NCBI GenBank assembly: GCA_014802015.1
Contig: JAAVDB010000018.1
Coordinates: 58,322-122,321 of the forward strand
Reading direction: 5' to 3'
DNA from: Bacteroides sp.
Lineage (GTDB): Bacteria > Bacteroidota > Bacteroidia > Bacteroidales > Muribaculaceae
DNA: 64,000 nucleotides
The first letter of the stretch is position 1; every line of letters starts with the position of its first letter. The notes under the pieces were generated by a model that did no database searches, was not told the origin of the DNA, and worked only from the letters and a program-made list of their open reading frames with translations. The position numbers and the translations under genes were made by a program. Positions 53,217 to 60,474 of the stretch are shown here, one piece after another.

Positions 53217-53895
53217 GAAATTAATATCAACCGTTTTCGCACTCGCATGTATCGGTTCGCTCACCGCGTCAGCCGAAGTGATCCCTACCCCCTCGGGAGC
53301 GAAAATCACCCTCGACTCCGTCACTACCGAGGTAATGGTCATATCACCCGACCGTGTTCACGTCATCAAATATATAGGAGAATATGACGGCTCACGTTCA
53401 CCCGCGGCAAACCCTGAGTTAAAACGTGTCGCGGCCGACGGCAAATACAAAATCGACACGGGAGAATATTACGTCGCCATCAACGAGAAGGATGGCAACG
53501 TATCGTTCTGGAACCATGACGGCACGCTCATCATGGCCGAACAGCATCGTACATCATCACTCACGCCCGAAGCCGGTACAGACCGTTACACCGTCCGTCA
53601 GGACTTTCAGATAGGACGGTCAGGCGCACAGACCGTCACTACACCCGGAGCAGACAAGAACCTCATCGGCACACTTGCCGAATTTGGATCAACCCTCCCC
53701 TCCCCCTGCATTATCACCGACAAGGGTTATGCCGTCTACTGGCAGTCAGGCCTACCCGGACGAATGGACGACACCCCGGGACGTAAAGTCAAAAAGCCCG
53801 GAGATGTCACCTTCACCTCCGACACCACACGAGCCATCGACTACACATTCATCTACCCCGCATCCGAATCAACCCTCCGCCCATTCGACTGGTAG
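53215..53895 (+). CDS. Secreted stand-alone GH31-type N-terminal beta-sandwich domain
   Basis: 226 residues with a signal peptide (ending TASAEV). The sequence follows the N-terminal galactose-mutarotase-like domain of GH31 alpha-glucosidases/xylosidases: VMVISPDRVHVIKY, VAINEKDGNVSFWNHDGTLI, DRYTVRQDFQIG, then IITDKGYAVYWQSG and TRAIDYTFIYPAS. It stops exactly where the catalytic barrel would begin, so it has no active site. A terminator follows within 50 bases and no remnant of the barrel is present. It may be a carbohydrate-binding orphan or a settled gene fragment. The YGLGQ motif of true GH31 enzymes is absent. Confidence 0.7.
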   Translation: MKLISTVFALACIGSLTASAEVIPTPSGAKITLDSVTTEVMVISPDRVHVIKYIGEYDGSRSPAANPELKRVAADGKYKIDTGEYYVAINEKDGNVSFWNHDGTLIMAEQHRTSSLTPEAGTDRYTVRQDFQIGRSGAQTVTTPGADKNLIGTLAEFGSTLPSPCIITDKGYAVYWQSGLPGRMDDTPGRKVKKPGDVTFTSDTTRAIDYTFIYPASESTLRPFDW

Positions 53896-53907
53896 GATAA
53901 AAGGAAA

Positions 53908-53942
53908 CGGAGCTGTGCCATAACCACCATGACACAGCTCCG
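53908..53942. terminator. Hairpin between the GH31-like gene and higA
   Basis: A perfect 10-base inverted repeat (CGGAGCTGTG at 53908-53917 with 53933-53942) lies between convergent genes. Confidence 0.8.
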
Positions 53943-53959
53943 CTTATTATTTAGAGGTA

Positions 53960-54307
53960 TTAAAGGAATGCCGCGACCTGACGGATCTTTTCGAGTCTGG
54001 CTACAAACGAAGAGTCTGATTTTGCTTTTTGTTTGTTATAGTCTGACTGTAATTTCAGCCAAAGGTCAGCTTCAATGCCAAGCGCAGCCTCCAGAAGAAG
54101 GGCATACTCGGTTGTCACCGCCCTTTTTCCGTTCAATACTTCATTCAGAACAGATGCAGGTAATCCTATCTCAGCCGCAAGTGCCTTCTGAGATATACCT
54201 CGATACTCTATTTCGTCTTTTATCATTTCTCCGGGATGTATCAGATTGCTCGCATTTAGATTATTGGCAATCATATCGGTCGAAATTCCATCAAGCTGTA
54301 CGTTCAT
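53960..54307 (-). CDS. higA: HigA-type antitoxin, XRE helix-turn-helix
   Basis: 115 residues with a helix-turn-helix at about 22-70 (HPGEMIKDEIEYRGISQKALAAEIGLPASVLNEVLNGKRAVT), the HigA addiction-module layout. It would bind and neutralise HigB and repress the shared promoter. The gene follows higB by 8 bases; the toxin-first order is typical of hig systems. Confidence 0.9.
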   Translation of the reverse strand: MNVQLDGISTDMIANNLNASNLIHPGEMIKDEIEYRGISQKALAAEIGLPASVLNEVLNGKRAVTTEYALLLEAALGIEADLWLKLQSDYNKQKAKSDSSFVARLEKIRQVAAFL

Positions 54308-54315
54308 ATTAACAA

Positions 54316-54633
54316 TTACTTATAGTGGTTCGACAATTCTATGACATTACAGATAGTAAGTATTGGTTCCTTTTCATTCAATTCGACTGAAAATTCTATT
54401 CTATACCTGTCGTTAACTCTGACTGAGGAGAGTCCGGCTTTGTCACCTGTCAGCGCCTCATATTGTAGCGAGCGGATCGGCCAAAGGGCCTCTATGCAAG
54501 ACGCTCCTTTCAAGAAATTTATCGCTTTCTGATAACGCCTTATAATGTCAGGCTGAAAACGATGCTTCTTATCGGAACTCTTACCTTTTTCATACAGAGT
54601 CTGCAAATATTCATACTCAAAAGTGACTATCAT
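54316..54633 (-). CDS. higB: HigB-type toxin, RelE/ParE superfamily
   Basis: 105 residues, the size and composition of RelE-fold mRNA interferases: KHRFQPDIIRRYQKAINFLKGA, LRSLQYEALTGDKAGLSSVRVNDRYRIEF. The R-V-N-D-R-Y-R-I-x-F strand is the HigB hallmark. It would cut mRNA on the ribosome when HigA is lost. First gene of the pair, with a full consensus promoter 23 bases upstream. Confidence 0.9.
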   Translation of the reverse strand: MIVTFEYEYLQTLYEKGKSSDKKHRFQPDIIRRYQKAINFLKGASCIEALWPIRSLQYEALTGDKAGLSSVRVNDRYRIEFSVELNEKEPILTICNVIELSNHYK

Positions 54634-54655
54634 ATCAGTCGTAATTAAAACAATA

Positions 54656-54687
54656 CAAAAATAGTAAGAGTTTTACACATTCGCAAA
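54656..54687 (-). promoter_or_regulatory. Promoter of higBA
   Basis: On the minus strand TTTG (54684-54687), 20 bases, TATTTTTG (54656-54663). A site for HigA autoregulation is expected here, but I see no clear palindrome. Confidence 0.7.
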
Positions 54688-54705
54688 TTTGAGAATCAAA
54701 AAAAA

Positions 54706-54740
54706 CAGATCCCGCGGTGTGTGTCATTCCGCGGGATCTG
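54706..54740 (-). terminator. Terminator of the SusC/D-thioredoxin operon
   Basis: A 12-base perfect inverted repeat (CAGATCCCGCGG at 54706-54717 with 54729-54740) is followed on the minus strand by a T run (the A run at 54698-54705). Confidence 0.88.
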
Positions 54741-54786
54741 CATTCCTATATATTATCACAAATTCAATTATCGCTGTCAGGGGACA

Positions 54787-55977
54787 TCACTGGCCGATAC
54801 CTTTGGCGAGAATTTCAGACACCTTCCCGGGGTCGTGTCCTGCAAATGCGATGTGTCCGTCGGGATCAATCAGCACCATGAACGGGATCGCCTTGAAATT
54901 ATAATCACGGCTAACATTGCCGAAATTTTCTTTCGAGAGCTGAAGCTGAGTCCAATCCATCTTCTCGTACTCCATAGCCTTGCGCCATGCCGCATCCTCC
55001 TCATCGAGGCTGACGGCATAGATGCCGAGCCGGTCACCGTACTTCTTGTGAAGTTCACGCACATGCGGGATGGCCGCACGGCAGGGACCGCACCATGACG
55101 CCCAGAAGTCAATCATCGTCCAGCGTCCTTTGCCGACATACTCCGACATTGAATGCTCGACACCCTCCGCATCCTTAGCCACGAAATCGGTATACTTCTG
55201 ACCTCGTACCACCTGACGGGCTTTATCAATCGCAGCATTGATCAATGCCACACGCTCGGGCGAATTATTCGCGTTGAGCTGAGGTTGAAGCTCGTCAAGT
55301 TCCTCGGCCGTGAATACAAACGGTTCCGACAGCTGACGGTACCACTCCATAGCCGATATATGATAGGCAGGATGTTTACGTATGAACGCATCGTTAGCTC
55401 TTGACAGCTCACCTTCGGCCACCGAATATGCCTGACGCAATTTCTCCGTCCCGGCCTCTGACTTGTCACGGTTTTGATCCCAATACAGATTGTAATGAGC
55501 CTGACGTGATGCGCGCTCGTACGGTTCGAGTTCGGCACGGTACTCTTCAAATTCGCGTTGTGCCTCGCCAGCCTTGACAGTGTAATATTTACGGTGATCT
55601 ATACCTATAGTGCCTACCGTAAACGAATGTGGCAGACTGTCGACATGCACAGCGTTAATCTCGACCGGTACATTCTCTACCATCAGATCCATAGCATAGC
55701 CTATAGACCGCTCATTCTCCTTCTCGGGTGCATCGATACGTATCTCGCACATCAACGGCATCAGGACCGATCCTGTGATTACAAACTTACCGTCAGTCAC
55801 ACTCGCCGCAGGCAGACGATACCACTCGCTTCCCTGTCTTTCATCACGGTTCACCAGCTCTACCTTATGGTCAGCTGTCAGGCCGGGAACGGTTCCGGTA
55901 ATTGTAAATCCCGGTGCCTGCGCCATGCCGGCCGACACTGACATCAGAGCCACAAAAGATGCTAAATATCTATTCAT
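54787..55977 (-). CDS. TlpA/ResA-like secreted thioredoxin with N-terminal beta domain, copy 2
   Basis: 396 residues. A signal peptide is followed by a beta-rich N-terminal domain (FTITGTVPGLTADHKVELVNRD...SVTDGKFVITGSV) like the DUF4369 domain that precedes many Bacteroidetes thioredoxins. Then comes a helical Glu/Arg-rich middle and a C-terminal thioredoxin fold with the active site W-C296-G-P-C299 and cis-proline AIPFMV. It is expected to reduce or shuffle disulfides in the periplasm. The signal lacks a lipobox. Paralogue of the gene at 55991-57160. Confidence 0.88.
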   Translation of the reverse strand: MNRYLASFVALMSVSAGMAQAPGFTITGTVPGLTADHKVELVNRDERQGSEWYRLPAASVTDGKFVITGSVLMPLMCEIRIDAPEKENERSIGYAMDLMVENVPVEINAVHVDSLPHSFTVGTIGIDHRKYYTVKAGEAQREFEEYRAELEPYERASRQAHYNLYWDQNRDKSEAGTEKLRQAYSVAEGELSRANDAFIRKHPAYHISAMEWYRQLSEPFVFTAEELDELQPQLNANNSPERVALINAAIDKARQVVRGQKYTDFVAKDAEGVEHSMSEYVGKGRWTMIDFWASWCGPCRAAIPHVRELHKKYGDRLGIYAVSLDEEDAAWRKAMEYEKMDWTQLQLSKENFGNVSRDYNFKAIPFMVLIDPDGHIAFAGHDPGKVSEILAKGIGQ

Positions 55978-55990
55978 ATTTGACTAAATA

Positions 55991-57160
55991 CTATAGTGAA
56001 ACATTCTTGGCAAGATACTCGTCCACCTCATCGGGTAAATTGGTCGAGCACACGATGCGCCCCTCCGGATCCAAAAGCAACAGACGGGGTATAGCCGAGA
56101 GCAGATACAATTGAGCCACATCACTCAGCTGATCATCATTGAGACACAGCTGTGTCCACTCCATCTGCTCTTTATCCATAGCCTTACGCCAAGCAGCCTC
56201 ATCGCTATCGCACGAGATACTGTAGACGTTCATCTTATCGGCATACCCGTTGTAGAGTTTGCGCACATGGGGTATCGCCGAACGGCATGGGCCACACCAT
56301 GACGCCCAGAAGTCGATGAATGTATACTTGCCCGGTGTCACATATTTTGAGAACGGATGAACACCCTTGTCAGTATCACACACCTCAAAATCAGGGAACA
56401 CCATGCCTAACGAATACTTGCGGCTCCATGCGAGCGCACGGTCATTGAGACCGACTCTCGCCGTGTCAGGACACACCTTGACAGTCTCGACCATCGCCAC
56501 AAGCTCAGGATCAGTATATATGAACGTACGCATCAGCTCCTGATAGGTCAGGACGGACGAGATGTGATAATCCGGATGCCCGGCTATGAAGCGCTTCTGC
56601 GTCGCAAGCAGTTCGGCGGCAGCCACTTTCTTGAGCTCGTTATACTTCATCATCGTATCCCGGTTGTTGTTTGACTCGAAATACTTCTTTGCACTCATGT
56701 AGGACGCATCGCTCGCCTTACGTTCAGCTGCCATGCATGCGTCGAGATACTCCTCAAACTGGCTCTGAGCCTTACTGCCCTCGACTCCGATCAGAGTCTC
56801 GGGGGTATGCGAATTGCTCATGCTGTCGAGGGGAGCGAGAAACGACACCTTCATATCCGTATTCTCCACCATCAGGCGTGGAGACGTAAGGCTACGAAAC
56901 TCTCCATTCTTACCTCTTGTCTGAATATTGAGTTTGCACAGCTTGGGCATTTTCACGCTGTCAGCCAGCGTAAAAGTTCCATCGGTGGTGACCGTCTCAG
57001 CTATTTTCACAGCCTTGTCACGCTCGGCATTGACCAGCACCACCCTGACGCTGTCATTAACGCCGGGCAATGTGCCGCTGAGGGTGAAACCGCCGCCGGC
57101 AGCAGCCGACAGCCCGCATACCGCCCCGAGTGTCAGGGTCAGGATTCTGTAATTTTTCAT
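55991..57160 (-). CDS. TlpA/ResA-like secreted thioredoxin with N-terminal beta domain, copy 1
   Basis: 389 residues with the same three-part plan as its neighbour: beta domain (FTLSGTLPGVNDSVRVVLVNAERD), helical middle, and thioredoxin domain with C289-G-P-C292. The thioredoxin domains are closely alike, and both end exactly 97 residues after the second cysteine. The middles differ much more. Additional cysteines (SISCDSDE, LCLND) set it apart. The signal ends SAAAGG without a lipobox. 17 bases after the FISUMP lipoprotein, 13 before the second copy. Confidence 0.88.
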   Translation of the reverse strand: MKNYRILTLTLGAVCGLSAAAGGGFTLSGTLPGVNDSVRVVLVNAERDKAVKIAETVTTDGTFTLADSVKMPKLCKLNIQTRGKNGEFRSLTSPRLMVENTDMKVSFLAPLDSMSNSHTPETLIGVEGSKAQSQFEEYLDACMAAERKASDASYMSAKKYFESNNNRDTMMKYNELKKVAAAELLATQKRFIAGHPDYHISSVLTYQELMRTFIYTDPELVAMVETVKVCPDTARVGLNDRALAWSRKYSLGMVFPDFEVCDTDKGVHPFSKYVTPGKYTFIDFWASWCGPCRSAIPHVRKLYNGYADKMNVYSISCDSDEAAWRKAMDKEQMEWTQLCLNDDQLSDVAQLYLLSAIPRLLLLDPEGRIVCSTNLPDEVDEYLAKNVSL

Positions 57161-57177
57161 GATGATTATATTAGTCT

Positions 57178-57894
57178 TTAATCATTTGTTGCATTACGGC
57201 ACCAGCGGACGCTCATGAGGTTGACCTCATTGCCGCACTGTCGCTCCACACCGGGCTGACCGGCCACAAACTTACGGTAATAAGCCATCGCCACATCCTC
57301 GTAGGCCGGTTCATCGGTCGATGTCCAGAAGTATGCATATTCCAGCGTATTACTGATCACCTGCTCCATCGTGTTCATGCTGTCGCTCTTACGATAAATA
57401 GCACCGCCGGCCAGCATGACATTAAACCCGAGACCTGAATTGAAATCCATCAGGCGTGCTCCGACCCCGTTGCCGCCGCGCCAACCTTTATTGTCGGCAT
57501 CGCTCATACCGAGGGCGCGCTCAAGATTTTTCCAATCCTCATCTGTCGGGAGTCTCCATCCGTCAGGAGCCGACTCAATCGCCTCCTCATACGTCATAAG
57601 ATTACCATACATGGGCACGTACTCCTGCTCGATGTAGTCGACATCATCATAGTCAACTACATACAACCAATAAGAACCGTCATAAAACTTTTTATCCGCG
57701 AGCGGCGCACCGTTCATAGCGTTTGACGTAGTCCAGTCGAGATTACCGATACGTATCCATCCGTATTCGTTACCTTCATCATCCGTCACAACGCCTGTAG
57801 CTGAGGGTGACGTCACGATAACAGTGTCATCGTCACACGAAGCAAACAGCACCGGAGCTATCATAACGAGAGCGGCATATATATACTTTTTCAT
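57178..57894 (-). CDS. FISUMP-domain lipoprotein (Fibrobacter major paralogous domain)
   Basis: 238 residues from ATG 57894 (MKKYIYAALVMIAPVLFASC, lipobox FASC). The body fits the FISUMP pattern: IRIGNLDWTTSNAMNG, YDGSYWLYVVDYDD, APDGWRLPTDEDWKNLERALG, FWTSTDE and a late VRWCRN. Such domains are C-type-lectin-like and found on surface lipoproteins. An in-frame ATG at 57909 shares a base with the upstream stop (TAATG) and would add five residues; both starts are plausible. Probably exposed on the surface beside SusC/D. Confidence 0.8.
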   Translation of the reverse strand: MKKYIYAALVMIAPVLFASCDDDTVIVTSPSATGVVTDDEGNEYGWIRIGNLDWTTSNAMNGAPLADKKFYDGSYWLYVVDYDDVDYIEQEYVPMYGNLMTYEEAIESAPDGWRLPTDEDWKNLERALGMSDADNKGWRGGNGVGARLMDFNSGLGFNVMLAGGAIYRKSDSMNTMEQVISNTLEYAYFWTSTDEPAYEDVAMAYYRKFVAGQPGVERQCGNEVNLMSVRWCRNATND

Positions 57895-57908
57895 AATTAA
57901 TCTTACCA

Positions 57909-58823
57909 TTAAAATTTATATCCGAGTGCGATTATCGCATCCTTAATGATATTATATTTGGTGACGATCATGGGATATTCACCGAACTCCTCCATAAAGT
58001 CAACCTCATCACGGGTCAAGACTGCCATGAGATAATCATTGAAGTCATCGTAAGTGAATGGCAGGTAGACGTCACCATACCGGGTTTTCACATACGAAAG
58101 AAAACCACATTCGTAGACAAGTGACAGATCCTCACCGTCCCAGTCCTCATCAATCTCATCGAGATAGTAACCTGAATATTCGTATGACAGATCGCAGAAC
58201 TCATCCGCTTCTTCACTTTGATACGTGAATTTAGAAGCTATCAGATCAAGAAGGACCGATGCTCCATACCCCTCCTGCTCCTCTTCCGGCAACTCAAGCC
58301 ATTCACCGACATTCACACCGAGGCATCGGAAACACGATATAGTCTTAGCCTCGACAATATCGTAGGGATACGAAGTCTGTGTGGCAAGGATACTCTTCAA
58401 GGGCAGAACAGAGAACGGCATCAGCTGTCCGCCTGCTATTCGCGGCAATACGTAGCGCTCTATCAGATCGACCGCTGCTTTCTTGTCATCTAAATCAGTC
58501 AGCAACTCTATCTCTGGATCGCTTGAACTCATTGAATTAAGATTGTAATTGAAGTCTACATACTCATCCTTGTAGACATCATTACCGTAAGCATCCTTGC
58601 CGACATACTCATGTGCGAGCAGATCGCTGAACAGCAGGAACGAGCCATTATCTTCATAGAACTTACGGCGCAGGTCAGCCTCCGGCCCTGTCGCATCAGC
58701 CGGTACGGCAAACTTATTGTCGACATATCCGGCCGACGGCACGAGGACCTCTTCATCATCCGAGCAGGAAACGAAACCTACCGTTGCAAGAGCTAAAAGT
58801 CCGTATATTGCGTATTTATTCAT
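57909..58823 (-). CDS. SusC/D-associated surface lipoprotein, unknown function
   Basis: 304 residues with a lipobox (VGFVSC) and an acidic start (SDDEEV), the usual signal for surface export in Bacteroidetes. The placement after susD, and segments such as LRRKFYEDNGSFLLFSDLLAHEY and IERYVLPRIAGGQLMPFSVLPLKSILAT, recall the import-associated metallohydrolase-like lipoproteins. The HExxH zinc motif of that group is absent, so any relative here is not an active hydrolase. Very rich in Asp, Glu and Tyr. 31 bases after susD. Confidence 0.7.
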   Translation of the reverse strand: MNKYAIYGLLALATVGFVSCSDDEEVLVPSAGYVDNKFAVPADATGPEADLRRKFYEDNGSFLLFSDLLAHEYVGKDAYGNDVYKDEYVDFNYNLNSMSSSDPEIELLTDLDDKKAAVDLIERYVLPRIAGGQLMPFSVLPLKSILATQTSYPYDIVEAKTISCFRCLGVNVGEWLELPEEEQEGYGASVLLDLIASKFTYQSEEADEFCDLSYEYSGYYLDEIDEDWDGEDLSLVYECGFLSYVKTRYGDVYLPFTYDDFNDYLMAVLTRDEVDFMEEFGEYPMIVTKYNIIKDAIIALGYKF

Positions 58824-58854
58824 ATTCTTTCGTTATTTCTTGAAATGAAATTTA

Positions 58855-60471
58855 TTACCAATCCCAGTCATCATCCCAATCATCGTCATCATCACCGTTA
58901 TCCTCGACACGGTTAGCCTGACGGGCGGGACGAGGATTATTACCGAGGCTTACCTGAAACTCACGTATGGCGCGAGGTATAGGCAACGTATAAGCATCAT
59001 CATACTCCTCAAGACGATACACATCTGCATAGTCAAAATAATAACTTGCATAATAGTTGTAGCTGTGATCTATGACCTTCGACCAGGGATATTCGGCGCA
59101 TACCGTGTAGCGGCGCAGGTCAAACCAACGGTGACCTTCGAGGAGAAATTCCCTTGCCCTCTCCTCACGGATAAAGTCGATCAGCGCATTGCCCGACAGA
59201 CTGACAGGTGAGGGATTGGCCATACGAGTGCTCAGGAATGAGTCAAGCACCTTGCATGCCTGAGCATCCTGTCCCTTATAGGCAAGCGCCTCAGCCTTGG
59301 TCAGATATGCCTCGGGAGTACGGAGCAGACAGTAGCTCGACACGTCATTCATACCGCCCCAGTTATTGTACTGCTGGTTGAATTTCAGGAACGCTCCGTC
59401 ATAACGGCCACCGTCTGCGTCACCTACATACAGTCCGTTGCGATAATCGTCGCGGGTGTACAGATCAAGCATATAATCCGACACACGGAATGCCGGCATG
59501 TCACGGCCTGAACGTGATGACGTGAAATTGGCAGCGATAAGATAATTACCCATCGAGAACAGTGTCTCGGGTGAGGAGATGGAGACCGAATTGGACCTGT
59601 CAGCCACTGTGGCAAGGTTGAGCAGCCTGTTATTCATGGCAAGTACCTGATCGGCATAATCCGCAGCCTTGTCCCAATCCTGCATATAGAGATACACGCG
59701 GCTCAACATCAGCAGCGCGGCCTCGCAGCTGCCATGATACTTTGACTTGGGAGTCTTGCCCTTGAGCAGACCGGTCGCCGCATGCAGGTCGTCGAGTATC
59801 TGAGTATATGTAGACTCAAGCGTACCGCGATCATACTCCATATCCTCGACATACTCGGTATTCTTCACAGGCACACCGGGTAAATCGGCCGCTGTCGCCG
59901 GATTGTAGGGTTGGGCATACAGATTGGCGAGGAAGAAATAACACAATCCGCGCAGGAAATAAGCCTCACCCTTGACACGCTCCTTCTGCTCGGCATCGTC
60001 AAGTGAATATTCAGGCTGGTCGTCTATGAGCGAGATCACCATGTTGCACACGTTGATACGCGAATAAAGATCATTCCAATACTGCGCGTCACCGCCGGCA
60101 TACTTCAGGTCTTTATCAGTACCTGTATCCTGCTGCCATGTGTAGAACGGGAACATTCTGTCAAGCACGCCGAGATAATCACAATAATTATCCTGATAAA
60201 GATCGAACTCATCGGTCATGTAATGCAGGATATTGAGTCCGTCCGCATCGCCGTCATTCCATACGGCTGAGTTCGCTATATATATACGTGACGAATGCAT
60301 GTAGCCGTCACCGAGCAGCACCTCGTCGAGATCCTGCCAGCCCTCGACCTTTGCGAGGTCCTGAGAATACTCCGTCAGGAAGTCGGAGCAGGAGGTCAGC
60401 CCTGCCGCAGTCAATGCTGCGGTGGCAAAATATGTTATATGTTTCTTTAATGATTTCATCTGTGTCGTCAT
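58855..60471 (-). CDS. SusD/RagB-family outer-membrane nutrient-binding lipoprotein
   Basis: 538 residues. A lipobox (GLTSC) is followed by SDFLTEYSQD, the usual acidic start of SusD proteins. Features of the fold are present: GEAYFLRGLCYFFLANLYAQPYN (TPR helices), LLRTPEAYLTKAEALAYKG and EERAREFLLEGHRWFDLRRY. It acts as the lid of the SusC barrel and captures the ligand. Ends in an Asp-rich tail (DDDDWDDDWDW). The start at 60471 leaves 3 bases after susC; ATG 60459 is an alternative. Specificity cannot be read from the sequence. Confidence 0.93.
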   Translation of the reverse strand: MTTQMKSLKKHITYFATAALTAAGLTSCSDFLTEYSQDLAKVEGWQDLDEVLLGDGYMHSSRIYIANSAVWNDGDADGLNILHYMTDEFDLYQDNYCDYLGVLDRMFPFYTWQQDTGTDKDLKYAGGDAQYWNDLYSRINVCNMVISLIDDQPEYSLDDAEQKERVKGEAYFLRGLCYFFLANLYAQPYNPATAADLPGVPVKNTEYVEDMEYDRGTLESTYTQILDDLHAATGLLKGKTPKSKYHGSCEAALLMLSRVYLYMQDWDKAADYADQVLAMNNRLLNLATVADRSNSVSISSPETLFSMGNYLIAANFTSSRSGRDMPAFRVSDYMLDLYTRDDYRNGLYVGDADGGRYDGAFLKFNQQYNNWGGMNDVSSYCLLRTPEAYLTKAEALAYKGQDAQACKVLDSFLSTRMANPSPVSLSGNALIDFIREERAREFLLEGHRWFDLRRYTVCAEYPWSKVIDHSYNYYASYYFDYADVYRLEEYDDAYTLPIPRAIREFQVSLGNNPRPARQANRVEDNGDDDDDWDDDWDW

Positions 60472-60474
60472 GAA

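Noticed and set aside
53929..54312. 127-codon frame opposite higA
   Set aside because: Covers the antitoxin gene and begins within the terminator hairpin.
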